From: Palsa-513 sp050010595
GTDB lineage: Bacteria; Actinomycetota; Thermoleophilia; Solirubrobacterales; Solirubrobacteraceae
Length of the DNA stretch: 10,218 bases
Direction: 5' to 3'
Assembly (NCBI GenBank): GCA_050010595.1
Contig: JBEKKS010000025.1
Location: 1-10,218, forward strand
How positions within the stretch are numbered: the stretch's first letter is position 1; every line of letters starts with the position of its first letter. A program made the position numbers and the translations under genes. Under the pieces are notes generated by a model that was given only the letters and a program-made list of their open reading frames with translations, was not told the origin of the DNA and ran no database searches. Below are positions 1 through 5,725 of this stretch, one piece after another.

Positions 1-609
1 GGCCACGACTTCCTCGCGCACATCGAGCGCACCGGGATCCTCATCCACGTGCTCGACCTCGCTCCGCTCGACGGCTCAGATCCGGCGGAGAACCACACGA
101 CCGTCGAGCGCGAGCTCGAGCTGCACGATCCCGCCCTTGCCGTGCGCCCGCGCGTGCTGGCGCTGTCGAAGGCTGACCTCGTTACGCCCGAGCACGCGAG
201 CGAGCAGGCGCAGGCATGGCGGGCGCGGCTAGGCGATGTGGTGCCGGTATTCGTCACCTCGAGCGCGACCGGCACAGGCCTCGAGGAGCTCGCGGGCGAG
301 CTGCTGCGCTCGATCCCGCTCGAGCCGGCCGAGCTGCCGGCGGAGCCCGAGCTCGTCGAGCACATGACGTTCCGTCCCGCTGCCCAGCGCGGCTTTCGCG
401 TCGAGCGTGACGGCGACGGGCCGTTCCGCGTGGTCGGCGCCGGGATCGATCGGCTGCTCGCACGCCACGACCTCGACAACGACGAGGCGCTGGCGCACCT
501 CGAGACGCGCCTGCGCCAGATCGGCGTGATCCGTGCACTGAGGGAACAAGGCTTCGAATCCGGCGACGATGTCGAGATCGCTGGGATCCTCTTTGACCTC
601 GACGCCTGA
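1..609 (+). CDS. obgE: Obg-family ribosome-assembly GTPase, 5' end cut by window
   Basis: This is the C-terminal 202 residues of the essential Obg/CgtA GTPase, which acts in 50S ribosomal subunit assembly and growth control in the cytoplasm. The frame is open from base 1. The first visible residues, GHDFLAHIERT, match the stretch after the switch regions in Obg. The guanine-specificity motif (NKxD type) reads SKAD at bases 166-177, and the G5 loop reads SSATGTG from base 259. From about base 355 to the stop lies the Obg C-terminal (OCT) domain, with its typical VVGAGIDRLL, LRQIGVIRALREQG and GDDVEIAGILFDL segments. The N-terminal glycine-rich Obg fold, P-loop and switch regions lie outside the window. 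In related genomes obgE follows rplU and rpmA and precedes proB, as it does here. The family call is secure; only the missing 5' part is unknown. Confidence 0.96.
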   Translation, partial: GHDFLAHIERTGILIHVLDLAPLDGSDPAENHTTVERELELHDPALAVRPRVLALSKADLVTPEHASEQAQAWRARLGDVVPVFVTSSATGTGLEELAGELLRSIPLEPAELPAEPELVEHMTFRPAAQRGFRVERDGDGPFRVVGAGIDRLLARHDLDNDEALAHLETRLRQIGVIRALREQGFESGDDVEIAGILFDLDA

Positions 610-649
610 CGCGCGCCAGTTCGACCGCTCACGCCGCGGCGCAAGCGCA

Positions 650-655
650 TACCCT
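650..655 (+). promoter_or_regulatory. Possible -10 box (TACCCT) for a leaderless proB mRNA
   Basis: The 53-base gap between obgE and proB has no recognisable Shine-Dalgarno sequence before the proB ATG at 663. A TANNNT-type box, TACCCT, ends 7 bases before that ATG, which would place the transcription start at or next to the A of the start codon. I see no good -35 hexamer. Leaderless mRNAs of this layout are common in actinobacteria. A six-base degenerate motif can occur by chance, so this stays tentative. Confidence 0.3.
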
Positions 656-662
656 CCAGCGC

Positions 663-1757
663 ATGACTCGCACCGTCGTAAAGCTTGGTTCGGCGATCGT
701 CGCCGACGACACAGGCGCTCTGCGAGTCGACGTGCTCGGGCGCATCTGTGCCGCGGTCGCGGCGCGGCGCAAGGCGGGCGACGAGCTCGTGCTCGTCACG
801 AGCGGCGCGATTGCGGTCGGCGTGCGCGTGCTCGCACTGCCCGGCCGCCCGGACGGCCTCGACGCGCTGCAGGCGACGAGCGCCGTTGGCCAGGGTCGCC
901 TCTACCCGGTCTATGACGAGCTGCTCGGAGCGCACGGCGTGACGAGTGCGCAGGTGCTGCTCACGTTCTTCGACCTGCGCGAGCGCCACAACTACCTGAA
1001 TGCGCGCCAGACGCTCGGCAAGCTGATCGAGTGGGGGGCCGTGCCGGTGATCAACGAGAACGACACGACGGCAACCGACGAGATCTCCTTCGGCGACAAC
1101 GACTTCCTCGCCGCGCAGGTTGCGATTCTCGTCGGCGCGCAGCGCCTGATCATCCTCACGAACACCGATGGCCTCTACACCGCTGACCCGGCGCGCGACG
1201 CGAGCGCCGAGCTGATCTCCTACGTCAGCGACTTCGGCGAGCTCGCTGCGCTCGACATCACGCAGCGCACATCCGCGCACGGCTCGGGAGGGATGCGCTC
1301 GAAGGTCACCGCCGCCGACATGGCGACCGCAGCCGGGATCGAGACGACGATCTGCAGCGGCTCGCGCGACGGTGTCCTGGAGGGCGTCCTCGCCGGCGAG
1401 CATCACGGAACGCGCTTCGTCGCGCGCGAGGCGCGCTACTCGTCCTTCAAGCTGTGGCTCAAGTACGCGATGCCGAGCCACGGCACGGTCCACGTCGACG
1501 CGGGTGCCGCCCGTGCATTGCGGGAAGAGGGCACGAGCCTGCTGCCGGTCGGGATCGTCGAGGTGACGGGCGAGTTCGAGGTCGGCGACGCGGTCGAGAT
1601 CGTCGATCAGCATGGCGTTCTCGGCAAGGGCATCGCGAGCTACTCCGCCGGCGAGCTGCGTGCTGCGAAGGGCCTCAAGTCGGCGGCGGTCCAGGAGATC
1701 TACCCGCGCGCGCCGCAGGAAGCCGTTCACCGCGACTATCTCGTGGTCGACCCGTAA
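663..1757 (+). CDS. proB: Glutamate 5-kinase with C-terminal PUA domain
   Basis: ProB phosphorylates L-glutamate with ATP to give glutamyl-5-phosphate, the first and normally proline-inhibited step of proline synthesis in the cytoplasm. The 364 residues match the full-length, PUA-bearing form of the family. The amino-acid kinase domain covers about residues 1-255. It shows the N-terminal VVKLGS nucleotide loop (Lys8), VTSGAIAVG, QATSAVGQGR, INENDT (Asn131-Asp134), FGDND (143-147), TNTDGLYTADP and the glycine-rich GSGGMRSK (207-214). The PUA domain covers about residues 270-360, with HGTVHVDAGA and SLLPVGIVEVTG. The ATG at 663 puts the kinase motif at the expected distance from the N-terminus. 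It starts 53 bases after obgE and ends 10 bases before proA, whose product takes its unstable intermediate. All main motifs are intact. Confidence 0.97.
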   Translation: MTRTVVKLGSAIVADDTGALRVDVLGRICAAVAARRKAGDELVLVTSGAIAVGVRVLALPGRPDGLDALQATSAVGQGRLYPVYDELLGAHGVTSAQVLLTFFDLRERHNYLNARQTLGKLIEWGAVPVINENDTTATDEISFGDNDFLAAQVAILVGAQRLIILTNTDGLYTADPARDASAELISYVSDFGELAALDITQRTSAHGSGGMRSKVTAADMATAAGIETTICSGSRDGVLEGVLAGEHHGTRFVAREARYSSFKLWLKYAMPSHGTVHVDAGAARALREEGTSLLPVGIVEVTGEFEVGDAVEIVDQHGVLGKGIASYSAGELRAAKGLKSAAVQEIYPRAPQEAVHRDYLVVDP

Positions 1758-1767
1758 CCTTCTGGCT

Positions 1768-3009
1768 GTGACGATCACGAGCTCTGTCGGTGAGGTGTGC
1801 GCTGCGGCCAAGGCCGCGTCACGCGTGCTCGCAACGCTAGACAGCAAGTCGAAGAACGAGGCGCTCGAGGCGATCGCCACGGCGCTCGAAGCGCGCGCCG
1901 GAGAGATCCTCGAGGCGAACATGATCGATCTCGAGGCGGGTCGCGAGTCTGAGCTGGGCGAGGCGCTGCTCGACCGCCTCGCCCTCGATCAGCGGCGGAT
2001 CGCTGCGATGGCCGCCGGCGTGCGCCAGATCGCGGCGCTGCCAGACCCGGTCGGCGAGGTGATCGACGGTTTCCGGCGGCCGAATGGCCTCGAGATCCGC
2101 AAGGTCCTCGTCCCGCTCGGTGTGATCGCAGTCGTCTACGAGGCGCGGCCGAACGTGACGATCGACGCCGCCGCGCTGTGCCTGAAGTCGGGCAACGCCG
2201 TGGTGCTGCGCGGCTCCTCGAGTGCCGAGCACTCAAACGCCGTGCTCGGGCAGATCGCCGCGGAGCATGCGCCGCCGGGCGCGATATCGGTCCTGCAAGG
2301 CCGGGGCCGTGAACTGCTGACCGAACTGGTCACCCAGACAGATCTGATCGACCTCGTCATCCCGCGTGGCGGTGAGGGTCTCAAGGCGGCACTGATGGAG
2401 CACGCGACGGTGCCCGTCATCTACGCGGCGTCGGGCAACTGTCACGTCTACGTCGATCGCTCCGCCGATCTCGAGATGGCGCGGGCGATCGCCTTCAACG
2501 CGAAGGTGCAGCGGCCTGGCGTCTGCAACGCCGCGGAGACGCTGCTCGTTCACCGCGACATCGCCGCGGAGTTCCTACCGGCGGCTGCGCGCGAGCTCGA
2601 GGCCGCAGGCGTCGAGCTGCGCGGCGACCAGCGCGCCCGCGAGCTGGTGGCGGGAATGGGGGAGGCGAGCACGGCCGACTGGGACACCGAATACCTCGCG
2701 CTGACGCTTGCCGTCGGCGTCGTCGACTCGCTGGAGGCCGCGATCGCGCACATCGCTGCGCACGGGAGCGGGCACTCAGAGGCGATCATCACCCGCGAGC
2801 GCGACGCGGCACGGCGCTTCCAGCACGAGGTCGACGCGGCCTGCGTGTACGTGAACGCATCGACGCGCTTCACCGATGGCGGCGAGTTCGGGATGGGTGC
2901 CGAGATCGGCAACTCGACGCAGAAGCTCCACGCGCGCGGACCGATCGGGCTACGCGAGCTGTGCGCGTTCAAGTACCTGATCGAGGGCGACGGCCAGGTG
3001 CGCAGCTGA
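1768..3009 (+). CDS. proA: Glutamate-5-semialdehyde dehydrogenase (gamma-glutamyl phosphate reductase)
   Basis: ProA reduces glutamyl-5-phosphate with NADPH to glutamate-5-semialdehyde, which cyclises on the way to proline. The 413 residues match the family's usual length of about 415. An aldehyde-dehydrogenase fold is visible throughout: PLGVIAVVYEARPNVTIDAA, LRGSSSAEHSN, IPRGGEGL, the catalytic-cysteine region QRPGVCNAAET with Cys253, and the C-terminal FTDGGEFGMGAEIGNSTQK followed by RGPIGLRELCAFKY. The frame stays open upstream into proB, but the family N-terminus (VGEVCAAAKAASRVLATL) fits a start at GTG 1768, 10 bases after the proB stop. No clear Shine-Dalgarno sequence precedes it, so translation may depend on ribosomes finishing proB. 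The 3' end overlaps nadD. Confidence 0.96.
   Translation: MTITSSVGEVCAAAKAASRVLATLDSKSKNEALEAIATALEARAGEILEANMIDLEAGRESELGEALLDRLALDQRRIAAMAAGVRQIAALPDPVGEVIDGFRRPNGLEIRKVLVPLGVIAVVYEARPNVTIDAAALCLKSGNAVVLRGSSSAEHSNAVLGQIAAEHAPPGAISVLQGRGRELLTELVTQTDLIDLVIPRGGEGLKAALMEHATVPVIYAASGNCHVYVDRSADLEMARAIAFNAKVQRPGVCNAAETLLVHRDIAAEFLPAAARELEAAGVELRGDQRARELVAGMGEASTADWDTEYLALTLAVGVVDSLEAAIAHIAAHGSGHSEAIITRERDAARRFQHEVDAACVYVNASTRFTDGGEFGMGAEIGNSTQKLHARGPIGLRELCAFKYLIEGDGQVRS
2996..3000 (+). promoter_or_regulatory. Ribosome binding site AGGTG supporting the nadD CTG start
   Basis: AGGTG lies inside the last codons of proA, 5 bases before the CTG at 3006. It matches the 3' part of the extended Shine-Dalgarno consensus (AGGAGGTGAT), for which a short spacer of about 5 bases is suitable. 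It is the main local evidence that nadD initiates at 3006 rather than at the in-frame GTG at 2961. Confidence 0.5.
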
Positions 3010-3602
3010 AACTCGGGATCCTCGGGGGGACGTTCAATCCGCCGCACGTAGCGCACCTGTTGTGTGCGAGCGAGGCGCGCTGGCAGCTCGGATTGGAGCG
3101 CGTCTGGCTGATGCCGGCGCACGTTCCGCCACACAAGCCAATGGGCGATGAGCCCGGGATCGAGCACCGCCTCGAGATGTGCCGCATGGCCGCCGGACCG
3201 CACGTGGACTGGCTCGAGGTCTCAGAGCTCGAGGCCAATCGGGCGGGCCCGTCGTTCACGGTCGATACTCTTAGGGAGATCCATGCAAGCCAGCCAGGTG
3301 ACGAGCTGACTTTCATCGTCGGAGGCGACATGGCCTGGTCGCTCCCGGCGTGGCGAGAGCCTGAGGTGATCCTCGAGCTGGCATCCGTTGCCGTCGCTGA
3401 GCGCGTCGGAGCGCGGCGCGAGGAGATCCGCGAGCAACTCGCCGACCTGCACGGTGTCGAGCGGGTCAGCTATATCGAGGTACCGCGCATGGATGTCTCC
3501 TCGGCAGCGTTGCGCAGGCGCGTGCGCGACGGGCAGCCAATCACCTATCTAGTGCCGGACGCAGTGTGCGAATACATCCAAGAGCGGAGGCTCTACAAGT
3601 GA
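3006..3602 (+). CDS. nadD: Nicotinate-nucleotide adenylyltransferase, probable CTG start
   Basis: NadD transfers AMP from ATP to nicotinate mononucleotide, making deamido-NAD in the cytoplasm. From 3006 the product is 198 residues, normal for the family. The N-terminal nucleotidyltransferase signature is LGILGGTFNPPHVAHL with His14 and His17. It is followed by MPAHVPPHK and GGDMAWSLPAWREPEVIL. The C-terminal motif, usually ISSTxIRxR, reads DVSSAALRRR (residues 163-172), with Ala in place of the usual Thr. Start choice: the family N-terminus begins almost exactly at LKLGILGG. No ATG, GTG or TTG is available there, only CTG at 3006, overlapping the proA stop as CTGA. The nearest conventional in-frame codon is GTG at 2961, which would add 15 arginine- and proline-containing residues and overlap proA by 49 bases. 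The product call is firm, the start less so. Confidence 0.93.
   Translation: MKLGILGGTFNPPHVAHLLCASEARWQLGLERVWLMPAHVPPHKPMGDEPGIEHRLEMCRMAAGPHVDWLEVSELEANRAGPSFTVDTLREIHASQPGDELTFIVGGDMAWSLPAWREPEVILELASVAVAERVGARREEIREQLADLHGVERVSYIEVPRMDVSSAALRRRVRDGQPITYLVPDAVCEYIQERRLYK
3586..3590 (+). promoter_or_regulatory. Strong ribosome binding site GGAGG for rsfS
   Basis: GGAGG sits within the last codons of nadD, 8 bases before the GTG at 3599. It decides that start, because the frame stays open further upstream into nadD without another comparable site. It is the best Shine-Dalgarno sequence in the housekeeping block. Confidence 0.75.
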
Positions 3603-3982
3603 GTACCGATCAGCTAGCCGACGCGATCTGCGAGTTCGCCGAGGATAAGAAGGCACTCGACATCGTCGAGCTCGACCTGCGGGGCGTGATCGACTACACC
3701 GACTATTTCGTGATCTGCTCGGGAACCTCGGATCGTCAGGTGAAGGCGATCTGCGACGGGATCCAGCTCGGGCTGAAGACAAGCCACGACGTGCGTCCCC
3801 AGCGCGTCGACGGGATGATGCAGGCGCGCTGGGTCCTGATGGACTACCTCGACGTGATCGTCCATGTCTTCGTGCCGGAGGTCCGCGAGTACTACGGCCT
3901 CGAGCGGCTCTGGGGCGACGTACCGCTGCGGCGGCCGGGCTCCGCCCGACCGTCCTCGCGGGTCTCGGCGGGCGCTGGTTGA
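3599..3982 (+). CDS. rsfS: Ribosome silencing factor RsfS
   Basis: RsfS (YbeB/Iojap family, once DUF143) binds ribosomal protein uL14 on the large subunit and blocks subunit joining when nutrients are short. The 127-residue product carries the family core in order: KKALDIVELDLRGVIDYTDYFVICSGTSDRQVKAI, then the GMMQARWVLMDYLDVIVHVF segment (family form W.L.D..d.vvHvF), then the VREYYGLERLWGD end. Residues after about 110 form a short Arg/Ser/Pro-rich tail that looks disordered and is not part of the conserved fold. The start is GTG 3599, whose last bases overlap the nadD TGA (GTGA, 4 bases), with GGAGG upstream. This implies translational coupling to nadD. A nadD-rsfS pair is common across bacteria. 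Confidence 0.96.
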   Translation: MSTDQLADAICEFAEDKKALDIVELDLRGVIDYTDYFVICSGTSDRQVKAICDGIQLGLKTSHDVRPQRVDGMMQARWVLMDYLDVIVHVFVPEVREYYGLERLWGDVPLRRPGSARPSSRVSAGAG

Positions 3983-4079
3983 GTCGCGCGGGCGCGCCTA
4001 CTTAAACAGCGCCTGTCCCGGCCGCGCCCAAGCGCTGGAGATTCGACACCGAGCGCGCGTTCAGCTGAGGACGAGGATG

Positions 4080-4096
4080 GCCGGCCAACGGCCGGC
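4080..4096. terminator. GC hairpin between convergent rsfS and DUF2630 genes
   Basis: GCCGGCC, a three-base AAC loop and GGCCGGC form a perfect 7-bp stem. It lies 97 bases after the rsfS stop and 9 bases beyond the stop of the convergent minus-strand gene. Its position suits a two-way transcription end. Neither side has a clear run of T, so it is not a classic intrinsic terminator, though U-poor hairpins are usual in GC-rich actinobacteria. The rest of 3983-4105 shows no gene or RNA that I can support. Confidence 0.5.
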
Positions 4097-4105
4097 ACCG
4101 CAGTC

Positions 4106-4348
4106 CTATTGCTCGAAGTCCTCGACAGTTTTCTCGTCGCGTAGCTCGACGAAGTTCGGGTCGAGGTTGAACTCCTCGCGCGCGCGGCGCTGGCGCAGCA
4201 GGTCCCAGTAGCGGTCGAGCTCGACGCGAACCTGGTCGAGCCGGCCGCGCTGCTTCTCGTCGAGACCGCTGCCGCTCGCCGATTCGAGCAGGCGATGCTC
4301 TTCCGCTACGAGCTGCTCGATGTGCCCAGACACTTGCCCGTCGTCCAT
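4106..4348 (-). CDS. DUF2630-family small charged helical protein
   Basis: This 80-residue protein has no known biochemical role. It matches what I recall of the actinobacterial DUF2630 family: an acidic helix (VSGHIEQLVAEEHRLLES), a Gly/Ser loop, a second helix (KQRGRLDQVRVELDRYWDLLRQRRAREEF) with heptad-like hydrophobic spacing, and a tail ending near TVEDFEQ. There is no signal peptide, membrane segment or cysteine, so it is probably a cytoplasmic coiled-coil or helical hairpin. The chosen start is ATG 4348-4346; the frame is open for 20 codons further upstream, but MDDGQVSGHIEQLV is the natural family N-terminus. No Shine-Dalgarno sequence is seen. It is divergent from the L,D-transpeptidase gene and convergent with rsfS. 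The gene is well supported, but its function is unknown. Confidence 0.85.
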   Translation of the reverse strand: MDDGQVSGHIEQLVAEEHRLLESASGSGLDEKQRGRLDQVRVELDRYWDLLRQRRAREEFNLDPNFVELRDEKTVEDFEQ

Positions 4349-4407
4349 CTGCTCAGCATACGAGAATTCCGTTTTGGTCTGCGACGGCCGGGTAGTACGG
4401 TCGCACA
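4349..4407. promoter_or_regulatory. Divergent promoter region with two leaderless-type -10 boxes
   Basis: This 59-base spacer must drive both flanking genes. On the + strand TACGGT (4396-4401) lies exactly 6 bases before the ATG at 4408, with TTGGTC (4374-4379) 16 bases further up as a weak -35. On the minus strand TATGCT (4360 down to 4355) also lies exactly 6 bases before its ATG at 4348; no good -35 is seen. Neither gene has a Shine-Dalgarno sequence. If both boxes work, each mRNA would start at or near its first codon. The core elements would lie so close that the two polymerases would compete. Confidence 0.4.
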
Positions 4408-5133
4408 ATGAGGATCATGGCTGCTGTTGCAGCGGTCGTGGCTCTGGCTGCAACCGCGACGGACGCGAGCGGGGCAGCCACGTCGCCGACTGGCTCGACC
4501 GGGCCGACTGCTGCGAGCGGGCCGACTGCAGCAACCGGTCCGACCGCGGCACCGGTGCCTGTCGTCCCGCACGTCACGCTCCGCCCAGGCGCGCGCGGCA
4601 GCGACGTGAAGCTGCTCCAGCGCGAGCTCGACACCCTGCACTACGTCACGGGCGGCTACGGCCTATTCGACGCGCGTACGCAACGAGCTGTGCTCGCCTT
4701 CCGCAAGGTGACGGGCATGAGTCGCACCGAGGTCGCCAATTACGCGGTCTTCAAGAAGCTTGCAACTGGTGCCGGCAAGTTCAAGGTGCGCTATCCCCGT
4801 CAGGGCCGCCACGTTGAGGGCGACCTGACTCACCAGGTCCTGGCGCTGATCGGACCGCACGGCCATGTTGAGCGGATCTACCCAATGAGCTCCGGTCGAC
4901 CAAGCCTCCCCACGCAACCGGGAATCTTCCGTGTCTGGCTCCAGGAGTTGGGTACCAACTCTGACGGGATGGTCGACTCGAGCTTCTTCAACGGTGGCGA
5001 TGCGATCCACGGATACGCTCAGGTGCCGGCTCACCGGGCAAGCCACGGCTGCCTGCGCGTCCCGATCCCGGATGCGCTTTCGATCCGCGAATGGGTCCAC
5101 ATGGGCACGATCGTGGACGTCTACTACCGCTAG
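4408..5133 (+). CDS. Secreted L,D-transpeptidase (YkuD) with peptidoglycan-binding domain
   Basis: L,D-transpeptidases form 3-3 cross-links in peptidoglycan or attach other groups to it, outside the membrane. The 241-residue product begins with a hydrophobic Ala/Val-rich segment (residues 1-24) that should act as a signal peptide or anchor. A Pro/Thr/Ala linker with three GPTAA repeats (32-49) follows. Then comes a PG_binding_1-type domain (about 57-110: LRPGARGSDVKLLQRELDTL, FDARTQRAVLAFRK). The YkuD catalytic domain (about 120-241) has the PTQPGIFRV segment, His201 in AIHGY, and the active-site motif SHGCLR (212-217) with Cys215. The catalytic residues appear intact. The ATG at 4408 has no Shine-Dalgarno sequence but a -10-like box 6 bases upstream. 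The role follows from the domains; the precise substrate is unknown. Confidence 0.93.
   Translation: MRIMAAVAAVVALAATATDASGAATSPTGSTGPTAASGPTAATGPTAAPVPVVPHVTLRPGARGSDVKLLQRELDTLHYVTGGYGLFDARTQRAVLAFRKVTGMSRTEVANYAVFKKLATGAGKFKVRYPRQGRHVEGDLTHQVLALIGPHGHVERIYPMSSGRPSLPTQPGIFRVWLQELGTNSDGMVDSSFFNGGDAIHGYAQVPAHRASHGCLRVPIPDALSIREWVHMGTIVDVYYR
4501..4554 (+). repeat. Three 18-base tandem repeats coding GPTAA(S/T/P)
   Basis: Three consecutive 18-base units encode GPTAAS, GPTAAT and GPTAAP, residues 32-49 of the L,D-transpeptidase. The first two units differ at only a few bases, and the third has more synonymous changes. The array lies in the flexible linker between signal segment and wall-binding domain, so its copy number could vary between strains without breaking a domain. 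Confidence 0.85.
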
Positions 5134-5146
5134 CGCGGCGCCCGGA

Positions 5147-5152
5147 TAAGAT
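5147..5152 (+). promoter_or_regulatory. Possible -10 box TAAGAT upstream of the DUF3307 gene
   Basis: TAAGAT is a good TANNNT match in the 67-base gap after the transpeptidase gene. It would give a leader of about 40-60 bases for the following membrane-protein gene. No convincing -35 lies at the right distance, so read-through from the transpeptidase gene is equally possible. Confidence 0.25.
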
Positions 5153-5200
5153 CGCCGACGCGCTCTGGCGCTGCATCCAGCAGCTGCTCCGGGCCGCGCT

Positions 5201-5614
5201 GTGCCAATCGGACAAGTCATGGGGTGGATCGCCTACTTCGCTGTGTTCGTGGTCGCTCACCTCGTGGGCGACTTCGTGCTGCAAACCGACTTCCAGGCGG
5301 CGCACAAGCACACTGGTCTCGGCCGTGACCCGGTCGCACGCAGGGCGCTCTGGGGCCACCTTGCGACCTACTCGCTACCGTTCATCGGCGCGTGTGTCTG
5401 GGTCGCGAGCACAAGGCCGGCGTGGCTGACCGTGCTGACGGGCGCACTGATCCTCGTCGAGCACCTGATCCAGGACGACGGCCGCCTGCTCGCCGCATAC
5501 TGCCGGCGCGTCAAGGGCCTCGACATAATCGCCACGCCGGGGATCGGCATCTGGGTCGACCAGAGCTTCCATGTCATCGCACTGTTTGGCGCGGCATTGC
5601 TCTTGACCGCGTGA
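5201..5614 (+). CDS. DUF3307-family small integral membrane protein
   Basis: This 137-residue protein has about four hydrophobic helices: roughly residues 8-27 (IAYFAVFVVAHLVGDFVLQ), 50-67, 73-90 and 120-137. It resembles the DUF3307 family, whose hallmark is a His and GDFxxQ motif at the end of the first helix (HLVGDFVLQTDFQAAHK). Further conserved-looking polar residues inside helices are HLATY, VEHLIQDDGR and VDQSFHVIALF. The family has no established function. The intramembrane His/Asp residues could bind a metal, but that is speculation. Start: GTG 5201 has no ribosome binding site. An in-frame ATG at 5219 follows a weak GGACA and would give 131 residues beginning MGWIAYF, so it is an equally good candidate. 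It lies 67 bases downstream of the transpeptidase gene, on the same strand, and may be cotranscribed. Confidence 0.82.
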   Translation: MPIGQVMGWIAYFAVFVVAHLVGDFVLQTDFQAAHKHTGLGRDPVARRALWGHLATYSLPFIGACVWVASTRPAWLTVLTGALILVEHLIQDDGRLLAAYCRRVKGLDIIATPGIGIWVDQSFHVIALFGAALLLTA

Positions 5615-5615
5615 A

Positions 5616-5634
5616 AGGCCTGTAAAGCGGGCCT
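5616..5634 (+). terminator. Hairpin just after the DUF3307 gene
   Basis: AGGCCTG and CGGGCCT pair over 7 bp (one G-U) around a five-base TAAAG loop. The stem starts 2 bases after the stop codon at 5614. The next gene has its own promoter-like elements, which fits a transcription end here. No T-run follows, so strength is uncertain. Confidence 0.4.
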
Positions 5635-5667
5635 CCGCGGCTCGCGCCTTGACCGGCTGTCGCGTCG

Positions 5668-5695
5668 TTGTGGAGCGAAGGCGAGCGTGTAGAGT
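5668..5695 (+). promoter_or_regulatory. Promoter-like pair TTGTGG-16-TAGAGT before the propeller/FecR gene
   Basis: TTGTGG (5668-5673) and TAGAGT (5690-5695) are 16 bases apart. They match the first three -35 bases and the TANNNT -10 pattern of a primary-sigma promoter. Transcription would begin near 5702 and give a leader of about 24 bases that contains the ribosome binding site at 5712. Together with the hairpin at 5616-5634 this suggests the downstream gene is a separate transcription unit. Confidence 0.4.
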
Positions 5696-5711
5696 GCCAG
5701 CCTCCACGGGG

Positions 5712-5716
5712 AAGGA
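5712..5716 (+). promoter_or_regulatory. Ribosome binding site AAGGA selecting ATG 5726
   Basis: AAGGA, within a purine-rich GGGGAAGGA, ends 9 bases before the ATG at 5726 but only 3 bases before the in-frame GTG at 5720. The spacing favours the ATG as the start. Confidence 0.65.
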
Positions 5717-5725
5717 CGGGTGGCT

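Noticed and set aside
2550..3203. Minus-strand open frame across the proA-nadD junction
   Set aside because: It overlaps two well-recognised enzymes on the other strand, and its product shows no family resemblance.
3983..4079. Possible tRNA-like TTCGA segment after rsfS
   Set aside because: A short ATTCGAC string resembles a T-loop, but I could not build an acceptor stem, anticodon arm or 3' end around it.
5649..5695. TTGACC at 5649 as the -35 of the propeller gene promoter
   Set aside because: It is the better hexamer by sequence, but it lies 35 bases from TAGAGT, about twice the workable spacing.
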